From NCBI GenBank assembly GCA_963514095.1, contig OY741273.1, positions 23,243,046 to 23,307,045 on the forward strand: a DNA stretch of 64,000 nucleotides. The letters are read 5' to 3'. Below the pieces are notes generated by a model. It had not been told where the DNA came from. It ran no database searches and saw only the letters and a list, made by a program, of their open reading frames with translations. Positions 1 through 12,600 of this stretch are shown in pieces. The DNA comes from Eutrigla gurnardus. Taxonomy: Eukaryota > Chordata > Actinopteri > Perciformes > Triglidae. How positions within the stretch are numbered: position 1 is the first letter of the stretch; every line of letters starts with the position of its first letter. The position numbers and the translations under genes are program-made.

Positions 1-307
1 AGACTTATGTAGACATCCAGTATTAGCAGTGGCACACGGCGAAAGGAAGACAAAGAACATTGGATGTTGTTCTCGGGCTCGTCATTGGGTTTACTTCCAA
101 GCGTTTGGCGTAATGGGCCAGCCGTTTGCAGCTGGTGCCTATTGCTTAATAAATGTGCTGTGTAAATGTGTGAGTGAGTAAGTGTGTCATTGGTCAGTCT
201 GGCAGCACCCTCAGTCCTCAGACAGGCCGTTCTTTGTGCTGCATCTGATGTCATAATTTGTCTGATGTATGCTTGCCAAGAGGAACCTTCGGTCAAGAAA
301 GCACATT

Positions 308-309
<2 letters not shown>

Positions 310-361
<52 letters not shown>
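310..361. repeat. (TG)26 microsatellite
   Basis: Uninterrupted TG dinucleotides in the first mbnl1 intron part. They create spurious Cys-Val open frames. Confidence 0.98.
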
Positions 362-365
<4 letters not shown>

Positions 366-1267
366 AGCGCTTGTGTATTCTCATCACGGGCGTCGTCCAG
401 ACAGCGTTTTCTTGATTGATGTCGTCTTTGGGAGGAGGAAGGAGAGGCAGTGCCATTGGGAGAGAATTAATAATGCACGGGGGTTTGGGACAGTAGCCGT
501 TCAGACTTGGGCTCTAACAGTTGTCACACCGGTCATGGTATTCGGTAGTCGGAGGGGAGCTCAGACACGGCGTGTGCAGAGAGAGAGACAGAGACAGAAA
601 TGTGGAAAAGATCAGAGGCTCTTGGATTATGTGTGGAATGAGTCATTCTGGTCGGGTAGATTAAAAGATGATTTGGAATCGATGGATGATTACTGAAGTG
701 AACATGGAGAAGGGTCCTGTGGAAAGCAATGAGCCATTCAGCCCTCGGAGGATGCAGATATCCGCCAGTAGAGACACTGCTGACATCAGTCAGACAGACT
801 GCTTTGATAAATATTAATCTCTTTTTTGTTTTTGTACCCCTCTCTCTCTCAGTGTCTACCTTTCTCTTCTTCTCTTCTTGTTTTCGTCTCTGTTGCTAGT
901 CCGTGAGTGGAATTCTGCCACAGGATTTATTCACTGGGATTCCACAGATACATGCTTCAGAGAGCTGCCAGACGACCACAGGCAACACATGGTTTTAGGG
1001 TTTTGATAGTATAGTCCCACAGACACACTCACACACACACACACACACACGAAATAGTAAGTCAGTGACTTCATAAACATGTGACCCAAAGTGTCTCGAC
1101 TCTTAGTTAATTAATGTCACCGTCCTGCATTTCACCAAACAGCTGAAAATAAGCCGTCTGAGAAAGGATGAACAAAGAACACGATGGAAAGGAAGGGAAG
1201 AATAAAAAAAGTAAATGATGAAGAAAATGAGTGACTGCAGCAACAGAAGTACTTGTACTTGTGTTCA

Positions 1268-1345
1268 CTGCAAGGCAAGGCAACTTTATTTGTATAGCAC
1301 ATTTCATACACAAGGCAGTCTCAAAGTGCATCACATTATAAAAAT
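1268..1345 (+). repeat. Dispersed teleost repeat fragment (TTTATTTGTATAGCAC type)
   Basis: GGCAAGGCAACTTTATTTG followed by TATAGCACATTTCATACAC and a CAAAGTGC motif is a sequence I recognise as very common in teleost genomes, probably a retroelement end. The A-rich DNA to about 1500 may be its tail. The family name is not certain. Confidence 0.6.
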
Positions 1346-3588
1346 GTCATACAATAAAGTGAAAAAAAATAGAAGGAATTAAAAGAAAATAAAAGCAAAA
1401 TTAAAATGCATAGAAAAACCCTCATTAAAACCAGCCGATAATAAAATAAAGTTTAAAATTTAATAATAATAAAATAAAAAAAAAATAAAAACAACAAAGT
1501 AATGCTGCAGCCTTGTACAAAACCAGAAATAAAAACGTAAATGGAAGTGTTTAGAAATGATTTGAAGCTTTCTGAGTTCAGGCATTACAAAGGAAGCAAG
1601 CACGAAACAGCATGTGGATAAATGGATGAAATAATGATAATGGTGAGCTGCATTTTAACATTTAGTAAGAAACGTTTTAGGATGATTTGCCTTTACTATA
1701 TTTTAATTATAAATATCATTGTCTTTTTGTCTAGGGTATCTGCTCATCTAATTATTTTTTTATGTGCTACAGCACAACCCAGATAATATAATTATCTATT
1801 GGCCAAAACCATGGTCTGTTTCTTGTAAGGCAATACAGATTCCCTTAATCCCTCTCATCCTTTTTACCATATACTGTTCTGCTAGCACTCGACCACTATG
1901 TACAACTTTAGATGTAGAACTTAAAAACATTACATGAAATGTATTACATGTAATAAATATATGTATAGTTTAGATTATTTCCATCATTGTGTTCATTTCC
2001 AAATGCAGTGTCCATTAGTGAACGCACGGCGTATAAATCATGGCAGAGTATAGATCTCCATAGCTGCCATATAGCTGCAATGATATAGTTTGACCACTTG
2101 GTGGCAGCAGAAACAAACTGTAAACAAAACATTGACATATTTTTTTTTTGCGAAAGAACACGTGAACAAACATCATGTTGGGCATGTTCAGTTTCATGGG
2201 TTTTCAACTCAAAATAAAGTTGATCAGTGTTGAATCAAAACTGCAAAGCTGCAGTCCATAAAAAAAAAACCCAAATAACACAGAAACACTAAGATAGGCT
2301 GATAATTCTCTGTGTCTAGTTGACCTACTCTTTTCACATTATACATATCATTTCTTCCTTTACTGATATGGTAATATTGATAAGAGCAGCTTTAAATGTG
2401 TCAAGAGGGTCAAAAGGAACTGCCTTACTGTTATTTTGTGGACGCCCTCGTTGATTTAACCTCATCGTGGAGGATTATGTGATGCTGATTGTTGTTGCCG
2501 AGGTCAGAACTAGCCACGCGTGTGATACCTGAAACTGCAGTGAAAATGCCGCAGTGGTAATTGAGTAACTCAAGGTTAGGACATGTATGTGTGTGTCGGT
2601 GTGTATGCGTACTGCCATGTATATGTAGGCATCTGGGAATTAATCTTGCTCTATTGTTCCTATATTACTTATTAATAAGCATCACTAACATTCTGCCCCT
2701 AAACTGAGTGTCCCTAAAAGTAATAATAGTGAATATGCATGGGTGTGTGTGTGTGTTTGTGTGTGTCCAGGAGCTGATATACTGCTGAGAGGTATCTGGT
2801 GTAACGAGGCCAAGGTGATTTATAAGAGCCGAATGCTCCATTCCCTAGTGTGCACATGCAAACACGTACACTTAAGGGTGTGACTGTGACAGCTGGTTCA
2901 CTTACTTTTAATGGCTTGCCAATTAAAAAAAGTGAAGCTATGCTTTGCCACGGCCAAAGCCTGGCAAAAACAAATTGGTTCAAGTTTCAGAGTCTATATT
3001 TGATGAGATGGGACTACCGTATGTGGAGGCTGTTTACCAAAAAAACCTTGCCCGACATGTTAAAAGATGTTTTAGCTCTGAATGATGAAAGAATATCATT
3101 ACTTTGGTTCAAAGGCAACCTGGGAGAAGAGACCGGTCCAGACAATCACGTGACCGGAAGGCAAACAGCCAGATAAGAGGTCGGGAGGGAGATGGAGCAA
3201 ATCGAGTGAATGCATGGGAGACAGATGCATGCAGTCTGTTAGCATATTAACGTCCAAGCGGAGGACAGGCAGACAGGTGAAGACGCAACAGAGTCAATAT
3301 GAGTGGAGTCTGATAGTCATATGCTGTAAGCCAGACGGAGCACTGCTTTGGATCAGACAGGCTCAGCATTAACCTCTGCTGACACTGTTTAGACAGCGGG
3401 GGAAGCAGCAGAGGAAAGGGGCAGGAGAGACGCCAGGACATTAGGCAGTGATGGGTGGGGACCTCACGCAGGACTGAATTGTTCAAACAACAGTGTAGCA
3501 ATAGATAACGGGTTGGGCGATGCCAAGGTGCTGACCTTTCTCAATGCAGCTGATAAAATGCAGAGAGGTAAATCCTCATTACTACAAG

Positions 3589-3650
3589 CATAATAATTAC
3601 GATTTCACCTTCATCCTGGCATAATAATTATGATTTCACCTTCATCCTGA
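3589..3650. repeat. 31-bp tandem duplication
   Basis: Two adjacent 31-nt copies (3589-3619 and 3620-3650) start CATAATAATTA and differ at only two positions. Confidence 0.95.
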
Positions 3651-4349
3651 CAAGATAATGTGTTCTCATCGGCGTCTATCTCCAAGGGACAACATAATCA
3701 ACGGTACTTCTTTCAAAACATATTAATGATGGCAGTTATTCACATTAGATTGCATGTATTATCAGTGATTTCCACTCCACTGTGTTAAACTACACTGACA
3801 ACTGATTGAGCAGATAATCACATGAAAGCCACCATTGAATCTTTTGTTCAATGCAAATCATGGTTTTCGTAAGAGAAGTTTGAAGGATGTGAAGTGAAAC
3901 TTCCTTTCATTTTACAAATTGTTCTGTACTACATTTTATCGTAGAACCGCAGCTGTGATATTATTCCCAACAGAGCTCTGCTTTGTTTTTAAATGTCAGG
4001 AAGGGATTCAAACGTATTTCAAAGATTTAGCAAAATTTGTCCTCATCTGGAGTCATGTTCTGGATGTTAATTCACTATTCAATCATCGGGCCTCTCTTTG
4101 GTTCTGAGCAGGTAGCGTAGTGAGTTTTTAAATATATGTTTTGCTGAAAACAGCTGCCAGAAAAAAAGACATTATTAAGAGCAGTGAGAATGAAGCAAAA
4201 CAGTAAAGTTGGAGGCCAAGAAAAGTAAAACGATGTTAAAATGCTTCATAGAGTTGCAGATTTTGGGGATAAATCTTGATGTAAACCAATAAAGTGATGC
4301 CTTCAAAGAGTGCTTGGAGGGTTTCATGCTCTGCATTTTCACAGCTAAT

Positions 4350-4353
<4 letters not shown>

Positions 4354-4411
<58 letters not shown>
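4354..4411. repeat. (CA)29 microsatellite
   Basis: Uninterrupted CA dinucleotides in an mbnl1 intron. Smaller CA/TG runs lie at 1030-1050 and about 2742-2764. Confidence 0.98.
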
Positions 4412-4413
<2 letters not shown>

Positions 4414-4557
4414 GCTGGAGTTGACATGCTAGTGTCTAGTCACCCAGGGGGAATGTGCCTTGAAAATCAAAAGACATTAACCAATTAGCTCTGATCAATA
4501 GTCACAGCCACACAGGCATGAGCCAGACTAGGAGCAATGTTAATGTGTGCCTCTAGG

Positions 4558-4919
4558 CCAATCAGCAGGCCAGGGATACTATTACTCGCTGCTCTCAGCC
4601 AATGAAAATGTTGGAAATTTTGCTGCTCTCCAATGCAAAGTATCTTTCCAGCTGTAGCTAGGCAGAACTGGCTGCACGGGGAAATTAAAGGGAGAGATAG
4701 AGAGATAGACTATGAGAGGAAGAGGGGAGGTGGGAGGAAAAGAGGGAGAGAGTGCATGTGTTAGGTTGTGAAAGCAGGTGTCATAGTGGGCTGCAATGGG
4801 CAGCAGGTAATCTCACCGAGATAAGCAGTAGCATGACAGCCAACCTTTAATTCCCCATGGGAGGTGGTACTGTGGAGTTGCCACAGGGGGTGTCCACTGG
4901 AAATAGATTTATATAAAGG
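4558..4919 (+). promoter_or_regulatory. Candidate intragenic promoter (three CCAAT boxes and a TATA-like box)
   Basis: CCAAT occurs in the same orientation at 4558-4562, 4599-4603 and 4630-4634, the last followed by an octamer-like ATGCAAAG. TTTATATAAAGG lies at 4908-4919. Mammalian MBNL1 uses several alternative first exons, so an internal promoter is plausible, but a TATA box 275 nt beyond the last CCAAT is not a tight arrangement. Weak inference. Confidence 0.2.
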
Positions 4920-6472
4920 AGTAATGGGAGGATACGGATGGAGGGTGCATGTTGATGGGCAAAGACTGAGGCGAGGGAAGAAGAAACAGTGAAAGCGACA
5001 CAAAGCAGAGCGAGGCACACACTCTGCACACAGGACATAAACATGTTCGCATGTTCCCAGCAGCACTTCTGCACCGCAACTGTTCTGTATTCATGATGAG
5101 GAGGACGAATATCGGCATGGGGCTTGGGATGTATAGGGGATTGAGGCAGAAAGGAATGATGGGAGTAAAAAAAAAAAGGAGGAGGAGATATCTAAAATAT
5201 TACACCTATCCGGGGAGGTGTTCAGTGGAGCAGGCATTATGAGAGTGTAAATTACATTCCCTCCTTCTCCCCTTGGGCTGCTGGATGAATATAATCGGCC
5301 ACAACTCTGAGCAGCCAGACACACACACTGCGCCGCCCATAGACACTAGCAGAATATCAGATAAAGTGCCATGATGTGTTTATATTTATTGTCACAGAAG
5401 TATCCAATCATGTATCGATCTCACACCACTTCTCTCCGGCCCGTTCTCTTCTGAAATGACGCCGTGACACGTAAGTCATTTGTCTCAATTGGGAGGAGAT
5501 CAATAGTGATTCACTGGGCGATGTAAAACATCCAGCGTCAAGTGGGACAGCGTCTAAGGTGGGAGGATGGAGGAGAGCTGATTGAAATTCCCAGAACGGT
5601 TCCTCTTTGGACTTATAGCAACAGCGCAGCAGAAGTTCAGGGAGAAAGCGCTTTGTCTTTCCTGTTATAAAAAGAGATGTACTCGACTTTTTTCAACTTG
5701 AGCTGTTCTTTGTAACATCATTACTTCGAGCAGAGAAGAAAAAAAAACACCTTGAAACTGCAGAGCATAGACTGAACACTATAGCTAAAAATGATTTGAT
5801 CAATTACTTGTGCAAGCTGAATTAATTCATTCAATAATAATTGGCTTTCAAGCTAAAATGTCCTTTGGTTCCAAAATTCTTTATTGTGATGATTTGCATT
5901 TCTTTGTCTTATGTGATCGTAAAATGAATATATTTGGGTTCTGGATTGTTTAAGAGACATTTATAGACCAAATGATGAATGTATTATTCAAGAAAAAGAG
6001 TGGCAGATTAATGGATGATGAAAAGTATCCATATCATCATTTAGACAGTGCGTTATTCTCTATGTATTTTTCTCTCATGCTCTCTGTATTACAATCTGTT
6101 AGCAGATAGGCAGCTTATCGTCTTTATCTCTGCTCCTGAAGCTAATTTGTCTCTCGAAGGGGCCGAGAGAAAAAAAGGGGAAGGAAGCGAGCTCGCAGCT
6201 TAGGTCACAGAGGGGGACAAGAAAGCAGAACTGATCAGTCTTCTTTACAGCAAAGCCAGTGGCAGGCCCAGATGTTAGGGATGTTAGGTCAGCGCCTGCT
6301 AAATTGGAGGGCACCGACTTGAGTCAAGGTTCATAACTTCATTACATTAAGCAATAGTTGAAGGAAACTCGATTCTAATTCTCCATTTCCATGTCTCTAT
6401 TCTCCTTCCTCTTTCCTCTTTCACCCTTCTTGGCTCCTCCTTCTTCCTCCTCCTCCTCTCTTACCCCATCAG

Positions 6473-6643
6473 GGCCGCTGCTCCAGGGAGAACTGTAAGT
6501 ACCTACATCCTCCCCCCCACCTAAAGACCCAGCTGGAGATCAATGGACGGAACAACCTCATCCAGCAGAAAAACATGGCCATGCTGGCCCAGCAGATGCA
6601 GCTCGCCAACGCCATGATGCCCGGCACACAGCTACAGCCAGTG
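6473..6643 (+). CDS. mbnl1: mbnl1 exon: end of zinc finger 2 and linker
   Basis: This exon has 171 nt (57 codons), begins in phase 0 after a pyrimidine-rich acceptor ending CAG, and ends at donor gtgaga. It starts GRCSRENCKYLHPPPHLK. C3, C8 and H12 are the last three zinc ligands of finger 2; the first Cys is on the upstream exon. The rest is the Q/M-rich linker (QQKNMAMLAQQMQLANAMMP) ending in TQLQPV, which matches MBNL1 almost residue for residue. It is the first exon in the window. Confidence 0.97.
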
Positions 6644-9600
6644 GTGAGAGCACACAGAAACCAATTTCACTAGTGTCCTACACACAGGGGGTATACAACT
6701 CTCCAGAAACGCTTCATATTCCTTATTGAGAGAGCGGGAGCTCTAAATACATGGCCTGACACGCCTCTTTGAGATGTTTTATGATGTTTTTATAGGACAT
6801 AATGGCTGAAAATTAGATAATGCAGTGAGTCCTGTCAGAATGTTTTTAGTTCAATTCCTTTATATTATAAAATAGACTGGAGGATGAAATAACATTTGCG
6901 TACAAAATAACAAACAAATGTGAGTTTAGTTTGTGAGTCAAAAGAGATTGTCTGAACAACGTGGCCCAGCGCATCAGACACTGAATTCTTCACTCATAAC
7001 TGAATGAGAAACAGCTTAAAAGTGTAAACAAATTCAAGGAATATGTACAGTAAATATAAGTATGTATAAAAGCATAGGATGATGACATTTCTAACAGACA
7101 ATAAAGATAATTTTTGTCTGTTTTACATTTAAATATGTAAAGAAAATCATCACAGTGATACAAACACATGACCCACTTTTTTGCACTACTGGCCGGAGCT
7201 CCAGTCAGCCAGTTCAAATGAATCCTGCTGGGTCCATGAGACCTTACAAAGTCAATGAGACCTGCCAGTCAGGCTTCTCCTCTGTCCCTTTTAAGTGAGA
7301 GCAGCAGAGTGAATTTGTCACAGACCATTCAAAAAAGCTCGGGATGCTGCATGCTTGGACACACACGTGCACATGGACACTTAGCCGACGGCTTATCGCC
7401 CTTATCTGGGGAAGAGGGGCCGAGTCGAGAGGCCCGTTGAGAGGAACAGAGCAAAGCATGAAAGGATTTAGAAAAGCAATAGATCTCTCCGGGCCCGCAA
7501 GGCCTTCCTTTTTCTGTTAATGGCATGGGGAGAGAGAAAGTAAGGAGAGGCAGGAGGACAGACAGGTGACGGAGAAGGACACAGCAGAAGAAGAAAGGGA
7601 GGACCGAGTGAGGCAGGAGGAGATAAATGAACAGGGCAAAGACAGGTAGGTAAAGTGAAGGAGATAGGGGGACAGAGGTGAGGAGAAATGGCTTTAGACC
7701 TGCACTACAGAGAAGAGTCAAGAAAACAGAGTCCTGTTGTGTGCAAAGGGAACAAAGGGTAAGACGGGTACTAGCCTTTCCAGGAAACAGACTTTCTTCC
7801 TCCATCCGTCCCTCGTGTCCTTAGCTTAGTTGCCTTCCTCCATCCCCAGTATCTCTACCCAATTATATCTCCTGCTCTCCCACTTTTTTTTTCTTTTTTT
7901 TTTTTTGTCAATAGCTGTCCACCCTCCCTCCATGTGCGTAGGAGAGTGCTTTCATTTCACGCATGGAACTGTGCAGAGTGGTGAAGTAATTAGGGTCCAT
8001 TACAGCAGTCTGTGACTGATGCTGCTCATGATGCTTTTTATTACAGAGTCAGCGGACAGCCCACATTACAATTATATCTACCCAGAGTAGTGTTTCACTC
8101 ACTCGTTCACTCACATTCACTTTTTCTGCACTCCGTGTAGAAATAAGTGAAATAAAACCACAAGGGAAGGGCCTTCCAGTGGTGTCTTACATCTGTAATT
8201 AGATGTAGTTCCATGTTTGGGTGGGGGGGTAAGCAGCGAGTGTCCAACAAATCTCAGTCAGATTACCTAAAATATGGTTCAATTCAATGGACTTGTAGAC
8301 ATTCAGAATCATTAACATCATTTAAATTAAATTCATTTTTCAAATATTAAATAAAACTCCCTTTTATGGATAAATACTGAAGTTAATAAGCATTAAAACA
8401 CTCTTATATTCAAGCAACAATTCAAACCAGCCTGTAATTTATGTTTGCTAATGATGGCAAACTAGACAATGTTACCACCCTTGTCTCATTTACATATATA
8501 TTTAAATGTTAATCCACCTTGCAATTATGTTTTTAAAGTGCTGTATACAGATAAAAGTGTTTATTACACTTTATTATTAAGTTTACAATAAGGAAATCCT
8601 TTTGGTACACTGTGCACATTACAAAACTTCCCCTGAATAGCTCTAGCTTGGTGATAAATTATAAATAATAGGAAAACATGATTGAGCTTTCTTTTACTCT
8701 GTGATTAAACATTTTATCAAGCTAAATGTTTTCAATATTTATTAATTTTCTTAAAAATGACAAACAAAAATGTACTATTTCTTTTTAAACCCAGCTAGCT
8801 GATCACATTGTTCTCCATGTTTCTATTTAAGAATAAGATTGTATTTAATCTTAACATCTGTGATCTAAATTGACTGATAAATGTGTATTTGTGATGGTAA
8901 TTGAAGGGCATGTGTGAAGGGACATCTTTGTAACTCAAAGATAGTCTGAGAGAGAGCGGTACAAACACCACATCACTGTGGGATGTTTTCCTACTATGTG
9001 AATATGCTCAATTTAACATAACTGTTGTCTGTGATTCATAGCAAGAATCTGCAATGTCCTTATTATCATTGGCAACAATTCGATGCTAAGTGAAGAGACA
9101 TTCAGATCACAAACTTCTTGCAGGATGACATCAGTGCATTGCCTCATGACTGTGAGTCTTTTCCCTGACATCACACCAACCTTGAGCTGCGCATAATCCC
9201 ACATTGATATCTGAGACACATCTTACACTTTCTCCGGCGTACCTTGTGATCGTAAGTCATTCTTCAGACATTCCAGAGCCGAGCAACGAAAAGAATTTGA
9301 AAGTCCACGCAACTATTCCTGATTTTCGGAGTCATCCCAGAGCAGTTCTGGGAGGAATGTATCTGTCCACAGCCTTGGCTGCTGCTGCTCTATTACTCAC
9401 TGTGTCGTGTTGGCGGGGGCTCAGGAGACGATCCTCAGACTGGGGCTGAGGTCAGGAACGTGCAGGGAAAACTTGCACTGTGAGATGTCAGCTAGCATTT
9501 TCCTTAGCCACCCTCTAACGGAATATGTCTTTCAAACTCCAGGAAACCACATACGGGCCGTATATACATGTCCTCCCCCTCTCCCACGCACGCACAGCTT

Positions 9601-12600
9601 GACAACCGTCCGCCTTATTACTCATATGTGTGTGATCTCCGGTGTGTGAAGCGTGTGATTCCATCTGATCCATGTAGGGAGCAGGGGGACTCCTTTATGT
9701 GTTATCTCAAATGAAAGACAAGCAGCCAATAAAGAAGGCATAGTATGGGCCCATTAATATTCTTTCTTTGACGTCTTCTTTGCCTCTAGTTCACAGTTCC
9801 TGTCCTCCGCTTGGCTGTTGATGATTCCGTACGTCTCTTATTTCACATATCTTATGTTGTATATCGTCAGCTAGTGATTAGACGTGAGGAAGGATGGCAA
9901 TTATTATTGGCAGATGTAATCAAATATTCAACATTTTGTACATAGACTTTGTGATGAATCAAAGTGAGACAATTTTGCGAAATCTTTTTGTTAAATTTTT
10001 GACCAACTCTCATTTTGCCCACAGCCCATGTTTTCAGTCACACCCAGCCTTGCAACCAACGTCAATGCTGCCGCGGCAGCGGCCGCTGCGTTTAACCCCT
10101 ACCTTGGCCCTGTGTCGCCCGGCCTGATGCCCGCTGACATCATGCCCAGTGGCCCTCTACTGGTCACCAGCAACCCCAATGTCCCCGTACCAGCTGCTGC
10201 CGCCGCTGCTGCACAGAAACTCATGAGGACAGACAGACTGGAGGTGAGCGACGCACTCATTCACACACACACAGACGCATGCATGAAACGGGATGAATGT
10301 GACTGCACGGGCGCACACATGGACCACACAGATGGAGAGGATTTGCATAATTATTATTTTTCACTTTCATATCAGTCGCAGATTAAAAGACAGATTAACA
10401 AAACTCTAGTAAATACTGCACCCGGTGAGGGTCTTTTTCACAGCTATGCAAACAGATTGGGGCTTTGAAATGTAGGCTGTGCCTATTTGCATATTAAAGG
10501 CATGGGTTGGAAAGTCTTGCCTCAACAGTTTCTGTTTGTAAAGTTTAATTATGTATCTGGTACACAGTTTCTGTTACAGTAACGACATCCCATTACCATA
10601 ATACAGTCATTACCCAGACTTAAGCAAAGAGAGAGATGTTAATGAGAGTATCTCTCTACAAACACTGCCGCTGTCGATTTTGCATCCCATCACCAGGCAG
10701 CAGACAGCATCGTTTGGCACAAGCTCAAGTTATTCTGTATCAGTGTGTCATTTTCAGAAAAAAAATCTTTAATTCTTCGATGAAGTCCATCGTTCAAGCG
10801 AACGCTGATGAGTACTGCTCCTCTAGCGGTGTTCAGATAATCATTCATCGGACGGTGGGCCAAGCTCATCCATTATGCAGCTTCACCCAGGTACCACTGG
10901 CAGCCGAATAATGGGGAAATCGTTGGAGGCCGGCAGGAGGCATCCAGGAACGTTAGGAAGGTTGCATTTGAAATGTAGCTGGGTAATTGATGGGGGTGAG
11001 GCTGGGGAAGTCTGTGGGTCCGATGAACGAGCGGATGACATGCGGAGCGAGGGACCGGGTCAATGACAGGAAAAAGAGACGGACGGGTAGATGGGAAATC
11101 AATGCGTTAAGAGTCGTGAGAGGAAGTTCTAGAGGTTGAGGAAAATTGGAGGCCGGAAGTTGTTGTTGATAGAAGAGGAACGTGCAGGACTCGATGCATG
11201 CTGGGATGGAAAAGAGTCAGTCCAGTCACCGTTTCCCCTTCAAGATGTCGAGAGCCAGTGGTCAACGCTGCCTGCAGTGCTCAGCCTGTGAAGCTTTCTG
11301 ATTGGGCGAAATCATACTCTAGCCTAATTTGTCAGGAACTAGGTTTGCTAAAAATATCTTGGAGAAAAAAGGCAGGGCATATTTTAGTTTGTAGCGTGTG
11401 CGTCGTTCAAAATAAACATTGCTGGGATTCTGTGGAGCCGCATACCGTTGAGTAGATATGTTACAGGCTATTTCCTCGAGCCTGAGAGAAGTTCCTATTT
11501 TAGAAAACAATCCTCCAGACTGTTTTCCCAAGAAATACTTTCCGGCAGTCTCGCTGTGTCTATCTTTTATGGCGCTATACTGCAGCCTTTCAGCATGCAT
11601 ACGATCCAAATGTTGCTTACCTGAAACCATGGTGATGCAAATGGCCCAGAGGGACAGTTACCATAGGGACAGAAATATGATTAACAGGCCCTTTATTTGT
11701 TTGTGCAACTAAGCACTTAGCTCTCTCTAAAGCATGATTAAACCCTGTTAAGAAAAACAAACTGGTACACACCTGGTGCATCAAATTGCTTCCATTTAGT
11801 CTCAATTTTATTTTTCTACGTCAGCCGCACTCTCTCGATCCTAAAGACACTCACTCCATCTCGTTGATCCCCATCTGTCCGTCCTTTCCTCTTTATTTAT
11901 CCACCACTCTTACATTCTCCTCTCCACTGTTTCCTCCCTCCCTCACCTGCCGCTCCAACGTCTGCCTGACAACAAGGCAGTCTCTCTCTCCCTCTCTCTC
12001 TTTTTATATATAAGAGCAGTAGCAGAGCGGTGATTGTGGCAGCAGGGGGGGGGGGGATTAATGTGCATGTGACTGTGCGAGCGCGTGAGAGAAGTGCGTA
12101 AGAGACAGACGAGACAGACAGAGGGAGAGAGGATCCGGCCCCGTCGCTCACGCAGATCGGTGATTGCGGATGATGAGCTGTCATGAAGGAGACAGAGCAG
12201 GGTTAGTTTGTAGATTACACTGTTGGTGGCCTTTTGTCTGACAGCCGCTCCACCACAAATCACATCCTTCATGCATGCAGACAGTGAGACTGGTAAACAG
12301 ACGTTTGGTAAATGGCTTGTTCTGTTATAATAACCGATAGGTCGATACAACGCACCATGAAATCGCATTTCATTCGGGCGAGGATGCAATTCAGACTCAG
12401 CGGTGGCTGCCAGGGCTCAAACAGAGATCTTAAGTTATTGCACAGTTATTTAAGTGTCAATTTGATTCTGGGGGGGGGATGCTGCTTCATAATTTATACG
12501 AGTGTGTTTTTATGCGTGGGCTGGTGATTGCGTCAGCTGCAGTCTCCCTGGAGAGTAACCAGCTTCATGTTTCTCATGAGCCTCGTTGGGCCCCTACGTT

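Larger units (their letters stand above)
1..6472 (+). other. mbnl1 intron (3' portion)
   Basis: No coding exon is recognisable here. In particular the MBNL finger-1 exon is absent. The stretch holds (TG)n and (CA)n microsatellites, a dispersed fish repeat near 1268, a 31-bp tandem duplication, purine-rich tracts near 4680-4760, and a promoter-like cluster near 4558-4919. Open frames across the TG repeats are repeat artefacts. Confidence 0.8.

Noticed and set aside
184..696. Open frame of 170 codons crossing a TG repeat
   Set aside because: The Cys-Val run comes from the microsatellite. The rest has no recognisable domain and lies in an intron.
7329..7805. Antisense 158-codon frame rich in Ser, Leu and Pro
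   Set aside because: Complement of a purine-rich intron tract. No homology recognised and no splice or promoter support.
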